NCBI GenBank assembly: GCA_014239355.1
Contig: JAAZYZ010000012.1
Location: 1-16,389, forward strand
DNA from: Fidelibacterota bacterium
Lineage (GTDB): Bacteria; Marinisomatota; Marinisomatia; SCGC-AAA003-L08; TMED6
Reading direction: 5' to 3'
Length of the DNA: 16,389 bases
Under the pieces are notes generated by a model. It saw nothing but the letters and a program-made list of their open reading frames with translations. It did no database searches and was not told the DNA's origin. Position numbers and translations under genes: made by a program. This document shows positions 1 to 7,226 of the stretch, one piece after another. Positions within the stretch are counted from its first letter, which is position 1. Every line of letters begins with the position of its first letter.

Positions 1-426
1 ATCATATAATTTAGAAAAAATCCATTGATTCCATTTATAGTAACTTTCATCTGATGTTCTAATTTCCGCATCCCAATCAAACATCCCTCCTATAGATTTT
101 AGTTGATTTTTCATGGTAGCTATATTTTGTTCAGTACTTTCTCTAGGGTGTATACCGTGTTTAATTGCATAATTTTCAGCTGGTAAACCAAAAGAATCAA
201 AACCCTGTGGTTGAAATACATTATATCCATTCATCTTCATAAATCTTGCATAAGAATCAGTAGGACCATAGTTATACCAATGACCAACATGAAGATTACT
301 TCCAGATGGATAACTAAACATTGTAAGGCAGTAAAACTTTTTGTTCGTATCACTTAAATTCTGGGTGACGTTTTCGTCCCAAAATTTCTGCCATTTCTTT
401 TCTATTTTTTTAAAATCAAATTCCAT
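1..426 (-). CDS. leuS: Leucyl-tRNA synthetase, N-terminal 142 residues (runs off left edge)
   Basis: Class I aminoacyl-tRNA synthetase that charges tRNA-Leu in the cytoplasm. Only the N-terminus is present: ATG at 426-424, and the frame is still open at base 1. The class I HIGH signature appears as HVGH at residues 46-49 within [13 protein letters not shown]. The conserved block [20 protein letters not shown] follows at 75-94, and a FDWD plus YYKWNQWIF block at about 116-138. The DSFGLPAE and YAIxxGxHP wording resembles LeuS of the Bacteroidetes/FCB side more than the DAFGLPAE form of proteobacteria; that lineage hint is from memory of the family. The start lies 5 nt after the HIT gene stop, and the AGGA of that gene's last codons can act as the Shine-Dalgarno, which suggests translational coupling. 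Confidence 0.95.
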   Translation of the reverse strand, partial: MEFDFKKIEKKWQKFWDENVTQNLSDTNKKFYCLTMFSYPSGSNLHVGHWYNYGPTDSYARFMKMNGYNVFQPQGFDSFGLPAENYAIKHGIHPRESTEQNIATMKNQLKSIGGMFDWDAEIRTSDESYYKWNQWIFSKLYD

Positions 427-431
427 AACTA

Positions 432-773
432 TTATCCTGGAGGCCAAAGAAGCTGCCTTCCTCCTAACAAATGTAGATGAATATGAAAAACAGTCTGCCC
501 CCCATGCTCATTACAATTAAAAATTGTTCTATATCCTGTTTTGTCTATATTTAATTTTTTAGCTAATTTTTTAGCAGTTAAAAAAATTTTACCAATAATT
601 TCTTGATCGTTATCTTCTAAATCATTTAAAGTTCTAATTTCTTTTTTAGGTACAATTAGAATATGAATAGGAGCTTTCGGATTAATATCATTAAAGGCTA
701 TAATATCATTATCTTCATAAACAATATCAGCTTCTATCTCTCTATTAATTATCTTAGTAAATAGACTACTCAC
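432..773 (-). CDS. HIT family (histidine triad) nucleotide hydrolase, HinT type
   Basis: A 113-residue protein of the usual HinT length. HinT enzymes hydrolyse phosphoramidates of purine nucleotides such as AMP-lysine and act in the cytoplasm. The signature is complete: H97, H99 and H101 in [12 protein letters not shown] form the H-x-H-x-H triad, H101 being the expected nucleophile. The N-terminal [20 protein letters not shown] block and the terminal WPPG are typical of bacterial HinT. The start is GTG at 773-771, giving the expected SSLFTKI beginning; AAGGA lies about 9 nt upstream inside the queC end, and the two genes overlap by 8 nt. It sits between queC and leuS in a compact run, a housekeeping position that says little more about its role. 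Confidence 0.93.
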   Translation of the reverse strand: MSSLFTKIINREIEADIVYEDNDIIAFNDINPKAPIHILIVPKKEIRTLNDLEDNDQEIIGKIFLTAKKLAKKLNIDKTGYRTIFNCNEHGGQTVFHIHLHLLGGRQLLWPPG

Positions 774-1560
774 TTATAAATTCCTTCTCTGTTTTAAGGG
801 CATTATCAAGCACATTCTCCCAAGAATCTTGGTATTTTATTGGATCTTTTCTATTTAAACTATTAAATGCTAATATTCTTTCAATATCAGAGCCTGTTTT
901 CCCACTAGAAACACCGTTACTATTGGGAGAATAGGAAGTAATCGTATTCTTAAATATGGCATCAAAATCTAAATTTAATTTATTGATTGATTTTTCTGCA
1001 TCTATTAATATTTCTTTTTTATCCATATTGATATAAGGGATATAAAGCTCAATACAATCTGAATCCCAATTACCAATTTGAAATGATTTAAATAATTGTT
1101 CAAAAAATTCTAACCTACAATCAGGATATATCGCATGATCACCAGAATGAGCCCCAATTGAGATAGATATTTTTTCTTTATAATTCTTAGCTAAAGAAAT
1201 AGCATATCCATAGATTAATGAGAAAAATATTGCATTTCTATTAGGCACAAAAGTACTCTTCATATTTTCGGATTTATAATACCCTTCTGGTACATCTTGT
1301 TTTTTATCTATTAATGATGAATTAAAATTGGATAAAATATTTGATATATCGAATACTTTATGATTTATCTGAGATTTAAAACCGTTATTTTCAAGGTAAG
1401 ATATATTCTTTTTAGCAAGACCCACCTCTACCCCATGCTTCTGTCCATATTTAAATGAAATTGCATAAATATCGTGTTTTTTACTTAAAAGGTTAAGTAA
1501 CAATGAGGTTGAATCCATACCTCCACTAAAAGATATTATTGAACATTTATTTTTTAACAT
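766..1560 (-). CDS. queC: QueC-like 7-cyano-7-deazaguanine (preQ0) synthase lacking the zinc cysteines
   Basis: QueC makes preQ0 from 7-carboxy-7-deazaguanine, ATP and ammonia in the queuosine pathway. The 264-residue frame starts at ATG 1560, preceded by GAGAAATATT, in preference to an upstream GTG at 1587 with no better site. The PP-loop SGGMDSTS is at 12-19, and the QueC blocks TFVPNRNAIF (103-112) and GAHSGDHAIYPDCRLEFF (136-153) are conserved. The odd part is the C-terminal zinc site. The family has T-x-S-C-Y followed by H-C-G-x-C-x-x-C-x-x-R, but here the aligned positions read S211, S219, T222 and D225, with G220, G223, R228 and AF (231-232) still in register. Length and frame are intact, so this is substitution rather than truncation. 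It overlaps the gpmA end by 14 nt. It may still be a preQ0 synthase, or a related ATP-dependent amide/nitrile-forming enzyme. Confidence 0.85.
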   Translation of the reverse strand: MLKNKCSIISFSGGMDSTSLLLNLLSKKHDIYAISFKYGQKHGVEVGLAKKNISYLENNGFKSQINHKVFDISNILSNFNSSLIDKKQDVPEGYYKSENMKSTFVPNRNAIFFSLIYGYAISLAKNYKEKISISIGAHSGDHAIYPDCRLEFFEQLFKSFQIGNWDSDCIELYIPYINMDKKEILIDAEKSINKLNLDFDAIFKNTITSYSPNSNGVSSGKTGSDIERILAFNSLNRKDPIKYQDSWENVLDNALKTEKEFISE

Positions 1561-2209
1561 AATATTTCTCAGGTAAATGACTATCACTATTTTTATCAGA
1601 AGCGTTATCTATACTCAAATTAACAACATCACCATTTTCATTAAATTCAAATACCCATGGCTCACACCAGCCAATTTCAGTTTTTAATATATCTTCTCTT
1701 GAAATAGACAGTAAATCCATCACTATAGATCTTATACTATTACCATGTGCTGAGAGGATAATAGTTTTATTTTTAGATAAAAGAGGAAAAATAGTATTTT
1801 TAAAATATGGAACCGTTCTTTCTAAAGTCATCTTTAATGATTCTCCATCAGGAGGAGGAATATCATAACTTCTCCTCCATTTTTGAACCATATCTTTACC
1901 GTATTTTTCTGCAGCTTCGAACTTATTTTGACTTACTAAACTACCATAATCTCTTTCATTAAGTGCTTCATTTTTGGTAATATCGAGATTAAGGTTTAAC
2001 TCTCCTAATATTAGATTTAAAGTTTTTTGAGCTCTCTTCAGGTTAGAAGTAAACGCTAAATCAATCGTTTCATCACCTAATAAGGAAGCGCATGCAATAG
2101 CTTCATCTACACCCTTTTGGGTTAAATCAACATCTTTCCAACCTGTAAAACGATTCTCTTCATTATAAATAGATTGCCCGTGTCTAACTAAAATTAATTT
2201 ACCGTACAT
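1547..2209 (-). CDS. gpmA: 2,3-bisphosphoglycerate-dependent phosphoglycerate mutase, short form
   Basis: Interconverts 3- and 2-phosphoglycerate in glycolysis/gluconeogenesis by way of a phosphohistidine. The protein has 220 residues. Phosphate-pocket and catalytic residues are present: R9-H10-G11 in LVRHGQS, the ENRFTGWKDVDLT block at 18-30, R59, E85 in NERDYGSL, WRR at 111-113, and H155 in SAHGNSIR. It is about 30 residues shorter than E. coli GpmA because the loop after the WRR/PPP block is missing, as in known short dPGM enzymes. The specific FTGWxDVDL and WRR wording argues against a broad-specificity phosphatase of the same superfamily. The ATG at 2209 is preceded by GGGGAG located in the last codons of queD, whose stop is 6 nt upstream. 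A glycolytic gene between two queuosine genes has no obvious metabolic logic. Confidence 0.93.
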   Translation of the reverse strand: MYGKLILVRHGQSIYNEENRFTGWKDVDLTQKGVDEAIACASLLGDETIDLAFTSNLKRAQKTLNLILGELNLNLDITKNEALNERDYGSLVSQNKFEAAEKYGKDMVQKWRRSYDIPPPDGESLKMTLERTVPYFKNTIFPLLSKNKTIILSAHGNSIRSIVMDLLSISREDILKTEIGWCEPWVFEFNENGDVVNLSIDNASDKNSDSHLPEKYYVKK

Positions 2210-2215
2210 AGCTTA

Positions 2216-2575
2216 CTAATCTCCCCTGTAAACACAACCATAAACATCATTTTCAAAAACACGTACCTCCATTAAATTATCTAATCCTTTAATAAGTTTA
2301 TCCCATATCCATTTTGCTATATTTTCAGTTGTTGGACTGTCTAAGCCTTTAAGGTCATTTAAATACTTATGATCAAGAGGTTTGTAGATTAATTCATCAA
2401 AGATTTTATCTATATCAAAAAAGTCCATCACAAAATCATTTTCAGGATTTAAATCACCCTCTATTTTAATAGTTACATGAAAGGTATGTCCATGAAGATT
2501 TGCACAAATATGATCCGGATCTATCTTTGTTAACTTTCTAGCTGCCTGAAAAGTATATCTTCTTACCAAAATCAT
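2216..2575 (-). CDS. queD: QueD, 6-carboxy-5,6,7,8-tetrahydropterin synthase, with a zinc-ligand substitution
   Basis: QueD converts 7,8-dihydroneopterin triphosphate to 6-carboxytetrahydropterin, the step before QueE and QueC in preQ0 synthesis. The 119-residue length and alignment over the whole chain match E. coli QueD. Catalytic C24 and the zinc ligands H28 and H30 lie in ICANLHGHTFHV; LDHKYLND carries the active-site Asp-His pair; PTTENIAKWIWD and a C-terminal GCVYRG are typical. The family's first zinc ligand, the His of F-x-A-A-H-x-L, is R13 here (FQAARKL; codon AGA), at exactly the expected spacing of 11 residues before C24. ATG at 2575 follows AAAGGA. The gene begins 20 nt after the M6 protease stop with no terminator between, so it may be transcribed from the protease promoter. 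Confidence 0.9.
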   Translation of the reverse strand: MILVRRYTFQAARKLTKIDPDHICANLHGHTFHVTIKIEGDLNPENDFVMDFFDIDKIFDELIYKPLDHKYLNDLKGLDSPTTENIAKWIWDKLIKGLDNLMEVRVFENDVYGCVYRGD

Positions 2576-2595
2576 AAAGTATTCCTTTATGTTAT

Positions 2596-5500
2596 TTATT
2601 TAACTAGCATAATTTTATTAGACTTATAGTTATCATTTGTTGATAATCTAACAAAATAAATACCACTTGAATGCATTGATGCATCCCAGCTGTATAGGTG
2701 TGTACCAGCACTTTTAAATCCACTATAAAGTTCACGCACCAATGAGCCTTTTAAATTATATATTGATAAATTGAATATCTCATTATTAGGCACATCAATT
2801 TTAATAGTAACCTTTGGATTAAATGGATTTGGATAAACAGAAGCAATATTAAAAAATTTAGGTAAATACTCAAACTCTGTATCAAGTGAGGTTATCGCTT
2901 CAAAATAACCAGTTCTTTGATAATTACCTCTATACATAGACCAATAATTAGAATTGTTGCCATTGTTATTTTTTATGTCATAAGCATAAAGCCCTGTACT
3001 CGCCCCAACTAATACCTCTAAATCTCCATCTAAATCTATATCCCCTACCGTAGGAGATGCTGTAAAAGGAAACTCAATTACCATTGGAAAATTATTTAAA
3101 AGATCACCGTCTTCATTAAATGCATAAAATTTACCCTCAGATTGTCCAATAACAATATCAGTTAAACCATCGCCATCTATATCCGATATTGCAGGACTAC
3201 CTTTAACTGGACCACCTAAATCTTTTGGCCATCCAAATACATCGTTCCCATTAGTATCAATCATATATAATTTACCATCAGAAGAACCAAACACAATTAC
3301 TGTGCCATACTGTCTATGCTCAAAGACAGATGGACTCTCTACATCACCACCTGTTTCGTAGACAAACTGTTCTGTCCCCAAAATAGGATTAAATGCATAC
3401 AAATTATTATCCTTGGATCCTGCCACAATAAGATATTCATCATCTCTAAATTCAATAATAATTGGAGCACTTCTAACCTTGCCTCCTAATTCATAAATAT
3501 CTCCAAGGTTACCAGAATAGGAAAGTACCTCTAAAGTATTATCGTCTGTACCAAACACAATCTCATCTAATCCATCACCATTTAAATCATGAAGAGCTAC
3601 ACCTTTTTGGATTTTTTTATCAATAGTGATGTGATCAATCAAATAATCTCCATCTAATTCAGACCAAAAAGATCTATAAATTTTCCCATCACTATCAAAT
3701 GAAGCAAAATAAACATTTTTATCAGAATCAATTGCAGGAACCCCCGTTAAGAATTCTTCTGTATCTAATTCATAAATCACATTCCCTAAATGGTTAAATA
3801 TATAGAAAAAGCCATTTTTAGAGGTAATAGCAATTTCTAAATCTCCATCACCATCTAAGTCATCAATTGCTGGAGCTCCCCATATTTCGTCCCCCATATC
3901 ATAAGAATTATAAAGAGACATCCATTCTTGATTTAAGATATAAAACATACCAGAATTATCACCAAATATAAGCTCAATGGTCCCGTCTTGGTCAATATCC
4001 ACTATAGCTGGAGCACAAAATACCTGATCTACACTTTCATATGGAAAGCCCTTCTGATTAATTGAAATATCAAAATCATATTCAACTGTATCTGTATAAT
4101 CAAAATCTCCAAAATTTTCTTGATATACCGTTGCAGATATATTCATTCCCATTATAAATTGACCAATTGGAGCGTCATCATTAACCTTAATATCAAAGGA
4201 GAATATAGCAGACTCTTGCCCTGCAGGAAGCTCCTCTATAAATACTTCATCACTTAATATATCAAAATACTCGTTGGATTCTAAATTTGCAGTCAAAGCA
4301 TAGGCAAATCCATCAACTGAAGTATTTTCTATTACAAAATTCAATGTTGCGTCCTCACCAGGATTTAAAATCCCATCACCATCAGTATCATTTGATAAAC
4401 TTCTTAAATTAGCATTTAAAAAGATAGGTAAATATTTAAAGGAAATTGTTTCTCCTGGTACACCTACATCTTTAATATATAAACCACCATCACAACCATT
4501 TGAATCATCACAATATTCACCACCACCTAAGCTTCCTGGATACAAAAATGCTGAAGGGTTCGTTTGGTCGTTAATTTTCGTTCTTCCTACACTTTCACTA
4601 AAAATAGCCTGACCCAAATTTCCATTAGTATCAGCGTCACCATTCGGTCTATAAATATACACCTCATCAGGAGGACCTTGTGCATTACCACCGCAACATG
4701 TATTGATTCTATAAACAAGAAGACCGTTATCATTACCTGGAGTGGTAGTCTCATACAATCCTTGTTTAACTCTATACTCAACTACAAAATACTGATTATC
4801 AGTATAAGGAGATCTTAATCTATAAGCATAATTTGTAGAATCATGAAGAGGATTTAATTCATATGTTCCTGGACTATCAAGAAGAGGTATATCATAATGA
4901 TTCCTTTGTCCATCACCATTCACATCTTGAATCCAATGCCCATATTTTGCCTTCATAAAAGCCCCCATATATCCCGGCATTTCTCCAGAAGCATCCATCA
5001 CATCCCATCCACCACAAGCAACGGGAGCACCCGTCTCATTATAGTGATATAAATCAGGAGCACTTAAAGAGTGATTAAATTCATGACATAATGTACCTAC
5101 AGTAAAATACCCACCTGTTTCCATATTAAAATTATAATCCCATACTTGCTTACCATGAATAAATACATTTTGAGAATACAAGCTCCATCTATGTGGCCAC
5201 AATAAATCAGCCCAAGCTCCTGGACTACCATAAACAAGAAAAGTAACATTATCTACTCTATTATCATTGTCACCATCAATTATTAAATCTAAGGGCACTT
5301 CATCTTCAATAAATTCTATAGCTTTCCTAAGGAGAGTATGTTCCCTTTCTGTACGATCATTTGTATATCCATCAGGGTTAGATTGAGCGTTATAAGGCTC
5401 ATAATAATTTCTTGGATAATCATCTTGGTAAGATATTATAGTTTCACCATTTGCTAATGGAAAATGAGTTGTAGGTGCATCTAACATATCATAAGAAACT

Positions 5501-5985
5501 TCCTTAAAATAATGCCTCATTGAAGGGCCTTCTTCTAAATTAAATGGAGTATCATAATAAGTAAAGCTACCTGTAAATTCATCTTCATCAGAAAATCTAA
5601 TAAATACATTTAAATTATTTACTGTTCCTAAAGTAGGGGTTCTTTTAATATCATTTTCTATATATTCATCTCTTATTGCCAGATAGTCTTCTTTTGGTAA
5701 TTTAATCCATTTTCTAATACCTAAAACTTCTGGATTAACTTGCCCAACCCTATAAGTTGATGGACTTAAATCTTCATTAGCATAGTAACAAAAGCCATCA
5801 ATTTCACTTCTAACTATTGTATATCCTTCTTTATCATGAACCCAATTATAGAACTCATCCCCAGAAGAAAAACAATCAATAACAGAGCCATCAGGCTGTT
5901 TAATTTTTTGAGGAATATCCTTTAAATAAGCAGAAAAAGAAAGTGATAAAATTAGTGATAAGTAAAAAATAATTCGAAAATGCAT
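2596..5985 (-). CDS. Secreted M6-family metalloprotease with FG-GAP beta-propeller and C-terminal sorting domain
   Basis: A giant exported zinc peptidase, 1129 residues from the chosen ATG. Residues 1 to about 19 (MHFRIIFYLSLILSLSFSA) are a signal peptide. The M6 (immune-inhibitor-A-like) domain follows, with the zinc motif HEFNH at 301-305, then SAPDLY and a GGWDVMD block. From about 525 an Ig-like region begins with DTDGDGILNPGED, which looks calcium binding. From about 645 to 980, five FG-GAP/VCBS-type units carry Dx[DN]xDG loops (for example DIDQDGTIEL, DLDGDGDLEI, DLNGDGLDEI) and probably form a propeller. The last ~90 residues (YPNPFNPKVTI to the terminal KIMLVK) form a type A sorting domain as used by the type IX (Por) secretion pathway. 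Likely roles are extracellular protein degradation or adhesion. Several Cys (CCGG; YCDDSNGC) may form disulfides. Confidence 0.92.
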   Translation of the reverse strand: MHFRIIFYLSLILSLSFSAYLKDIPQKIKQPDGSVIDCFSSGDEFYNWVHDKEGYTIVRSEIDGFCYYANEDLSPSTYRVGQVNPEVLGIRKWIKLPKEDYLAIRDEYIENDIKRTPTLGTVNNLNVFIRFSDEDEFTGSFTYYDTPFNLEEGPSMRHYFKEVSYDMLDAPTTHFPLANGETIISYQDDYPRNYYEPYNAQSNPDGYTNDRTEREHTLLRKAIEFIEDEVPLDLIIDGDNDNRVDNVTFLVYGSPGAWADLLWPHRWSLYSQNVFIHGKQVWDYNFNMETGGYFTVGTLCHEFNHSLSAPDLYHYNETGAPVACGGWDVMDASGEMPGYMGAFMKAKYGHWIQDVNGDGQRNHYDIPLLDSPGTYELNPLHDSTNYAYRLRSPYTDNQYFVVEYRVKQGLYETTTPGNDNGLLVYRINTCCGGNAQGPPDEVYIYRPNGDADTNGNLGQAIFSESVGRTKINDQTNPSAFLYPGSLGGGEYCDDSNGCDGGLYIKDVGVPGETISFKYLPIFLNANLRSLSNDTDGDGILNPGEDATLNFVIENTSVDGFAYALTANLESNEYFDILSDEVFIEELPAGQESAIFSFDIKVNDDAPIGQFIMGMNISATVYQENFGDFDYTDTVEYDFDISINQKGFPYESVDQVFCAPAIVDIDQDGTIELIFGDNSGMFYILNQEWMSLYNSYDMGDEIWGAPAIDDLDGDGDLEIAITSKNGFFYIFNHLGNVIYELDTEEFLTGVPAIDSDKNVYFASFDSDGKIYRSFWSELDGDYLIDHITIDKKIQKGVALHDLNGDGLDEIVFGTDDNTLEVLSYSGNLGDIYELGGKVRSAPIIIEFRDDEYLIVAGSKDNNLYAFNPILGTEQFVYETGGDVESPSVFEHRQYGTVIVFGSSDGKLYMIDTNGNDVFGWPKDLGGPVKGSPAISDIDGDGLTDIVIGQSEGKFYAFNEDGDLLNNFPMVIEFPFTASPTVGDIDLDGDLEVLVGASTGLYAYDIKNNNGNNSNYWSMYRGNYQRTGYFEAITSLDTEFEYLPKFFNIASVYPNPFNPKVTIKIDVPNNEIFNLSIYNLKGSLVRELYSGFKSAGTHLYSWDASMHSSGIYFVRLSTNDNYKSNKIMLVK

Positions 5986-5991
5986 ACATAA

Positions 5992-5995
5992 CTCC
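5992..5995 (-). promoter_or_regulatory. Shine-Dalgarno GGAG for the M6 protease
   Basis: GGAG on the minus strand sits 6 nt before the ATG at 5985. This fixes the start at a codon that opens directly into a signal peptide, in preference to an in-frame TTG at 5997 that overlaps the ribosome site. Confidence 0.75.
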
Positions 5996-6012
5996 AAATA
6001 AGTAAATAAAAT

Positions 6013-6040
6013 TTAATAGTGAAAATTTATAAAAAGTCAG
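6013..6040 (-). promoter_or_regulatory. Candidate sigma-70-like promoter before the M6 protease
   Basis: Reading the minus strand, CTGACT (6040-6035) and TATTAA (6018-6013) are separated by 16 nt, 27 nt upstream of the ATG. Each hexamer matches the consensus at only about 4 of 6 positions, and in such AT-rich DNA chance matches are common. The position between two convergently organised exported-protein genes makes a promoter plausible. Confidence 0.3.
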
Positions 6041-6063
6041 GCTTTGATACTATATATAAAAAT

Positions 6064-7176
6064 TTAATTTTCTAATATACGATACAATAATTCTAATAAA
6101 GGGAAACGATACTCAACATTATTATTATTTGTTTGATTTCTCTGGAGATTAGTAAGCTTTCGTTTTTTATTAACAATAGTAACATTAAATGTAATACCAT
6201 TATCAAACTCTGAAGACCAATCAGTAATTTCTAAATGATATTTTGCTCTAAGCATTACATTCATATCATAAGTTCGCATAAAGACATAACCCACTTGACC
6301 TATTAAAGCTGCTCTATTTGTAAACTCCTGATCGACACTCCAGGACCCATCTTCATAAGGAATAATATCTTTTGATTCAGGACCAAAATGCCAACCTAGA
6401 CCATAACCATAAAACATAGAATTATCTGTTTTGTTTTTAAAATAATTATATGTTAAATCAACACCAAAAATCATTGCAGGATTTTGAGAATCCATACCAG
6501 GACCAAGGCCAAAATTAACAAATGCATCCATAAGAATTGAATTGTTAGATTTTAACTCCCAGTTTTGCACATAACCTAAATTAAGAAATGAGCATTTTTT
6601 GTAATTTTGATTATTATCATAATAATAATATCTATCTCCATTTATAGGAGCTAAAAATCCTACTGCAAAACCTACCCTACTAAGACTTTTCCTTCTGGTA
6701 GCCTCTTCTTCCTCTGATTCAATAATATTATCAATATCAACTGCATCCTCAATTGAATCTCTATTTATAAGAGATTTAGCTAAACGATAACTTGCATTTT
6801 CCATATCTTCTACATTTAAAGCTGTAATACGTGTTGTAAATTCATCTGAACTATCAATATTTTGAATCATTCCCGTAAATATAATTTTTGATCCTAAAAC
6901 TCTAATTTTACTAGTTACCACCTGGTCAGCATTATATTCGACAGCTAACGCAGTTGCGCATTCAGAAGAATAACAGATCGCATTATCAGATGGAACAACC
7001 AAATCGAAATCAGAATATGTATTAAATCCATCTGTAAATAAAAGGTGTATTGCATTCACATCACTAACATTTAATTTTCCAGTATTCGAAAGATCTGCAT
7101 CAGGGTATAACAAAAGAAGTCTTTGGTTTCCAAAAAAGATAGAAAATAAAATAAATATTATAACTTTTTTCTTCAT
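6064..7176 (-). CDS. Exported protein with TolB/CsgG-like N-terminal part and beta-barrel-like C-terminal part
   Basis: No family is named with certainty. The 370-residue protein starts with a lysine-led hydrophobic signal (MKKKVIIFILFSIFFG). Residues about 35-140 have the rhythm of CsgG/TolB N-terminal-like domains found in exported proteins: a C-x4-C-x-x-A-L-A-V-E-Y-N-A-D segment (68-84), strands V-V-T-S-K-I and K-I-I-F-T-G-M-I, and a closing NVEDMENASYRLAKSLI helix. An acidic EEEE linker (155-158) is followed from about 166 by alternating aromatic/glycine strands (for example GLGWHF, GQVGYVFM, MLRAKYHLEI) resembling an outer-membrane barrel. The C-terminal tail (about 336-370) is Lys/Asn-rich and does not end in the usual aromatic barrel residue. 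The start has no clear Shine-Dalgarno. A surface or envelope-sensing role is a guess. Confidence 0.6.
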   Translation of the reverse strand: MKKKVIIFILFSIFFGNQRLLLLYPDADLSNTGKLNVSDVNAIHLLFTDGFNTYSDFDLVVPSDNAICYSSECATALAVEYNADQVVTSKIRVLGSKIIFTGMIQNIDSSDEFTTRITALNVEDMENASYRLAKSLINRDSIEDAVDIDNIIESEEEEATRRKSLSRVGFAVGFLAPINGDRYYYYDNNQNYKKCSFLNLGYVQNWELKSNNSILMDAFVNFGLGPGMDSQNPAMIFGVDLTYNYFKNKTDNSMFYGYGLGWHFGPESKDIIPYEDGSWSVDQEFTNRAALIGQVGYVFMRTYDMNVMLRAKYHLEITDWSSEFDNGITFNVTIVNKKRKLTNLQRNQTNNNNVEYRFPLLELLYRILEN

Positions 7177-7226
7177 ATAAGTAACTTAATCAATGTTAAT
7201 ATTTTTATAAAGCTTTTTAAATAACC

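Noticed and set aside
2576..2595. preQ1 riboswitch before queD
   Set aside because: Only 20 nt separate queD from the upstream gene, too short for the aptamer, and no matching fold is visible.
2890..4050. Repeated DxDxDG-coding units as a possible DNA repeat or CRISPR
   Set aside because: The repetition is at the protein level only (FG-GAP units), with divergent nucleotides and irregular spacing.
4587..4781. Minus-strand open frame of 64 codons in another frame of the M6 protease
   Set aside because: It overlaps the true frame over its full length and carries no conserved motif.
4564..4818. Plus-strand open frame of 84 codons inside the M6 protease
   Set aside because: It is antisense to a well-supported domain, has no recognisable motif or signal and no ribosome site; a by-product of AT-rich coding sequence.
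6064..6180. Frameshift at the end of the barrel-like protein
   Set aside because: The tail is odd, but the frame is continuous to its stop and I could not find a clear barrel ending in the other frames.
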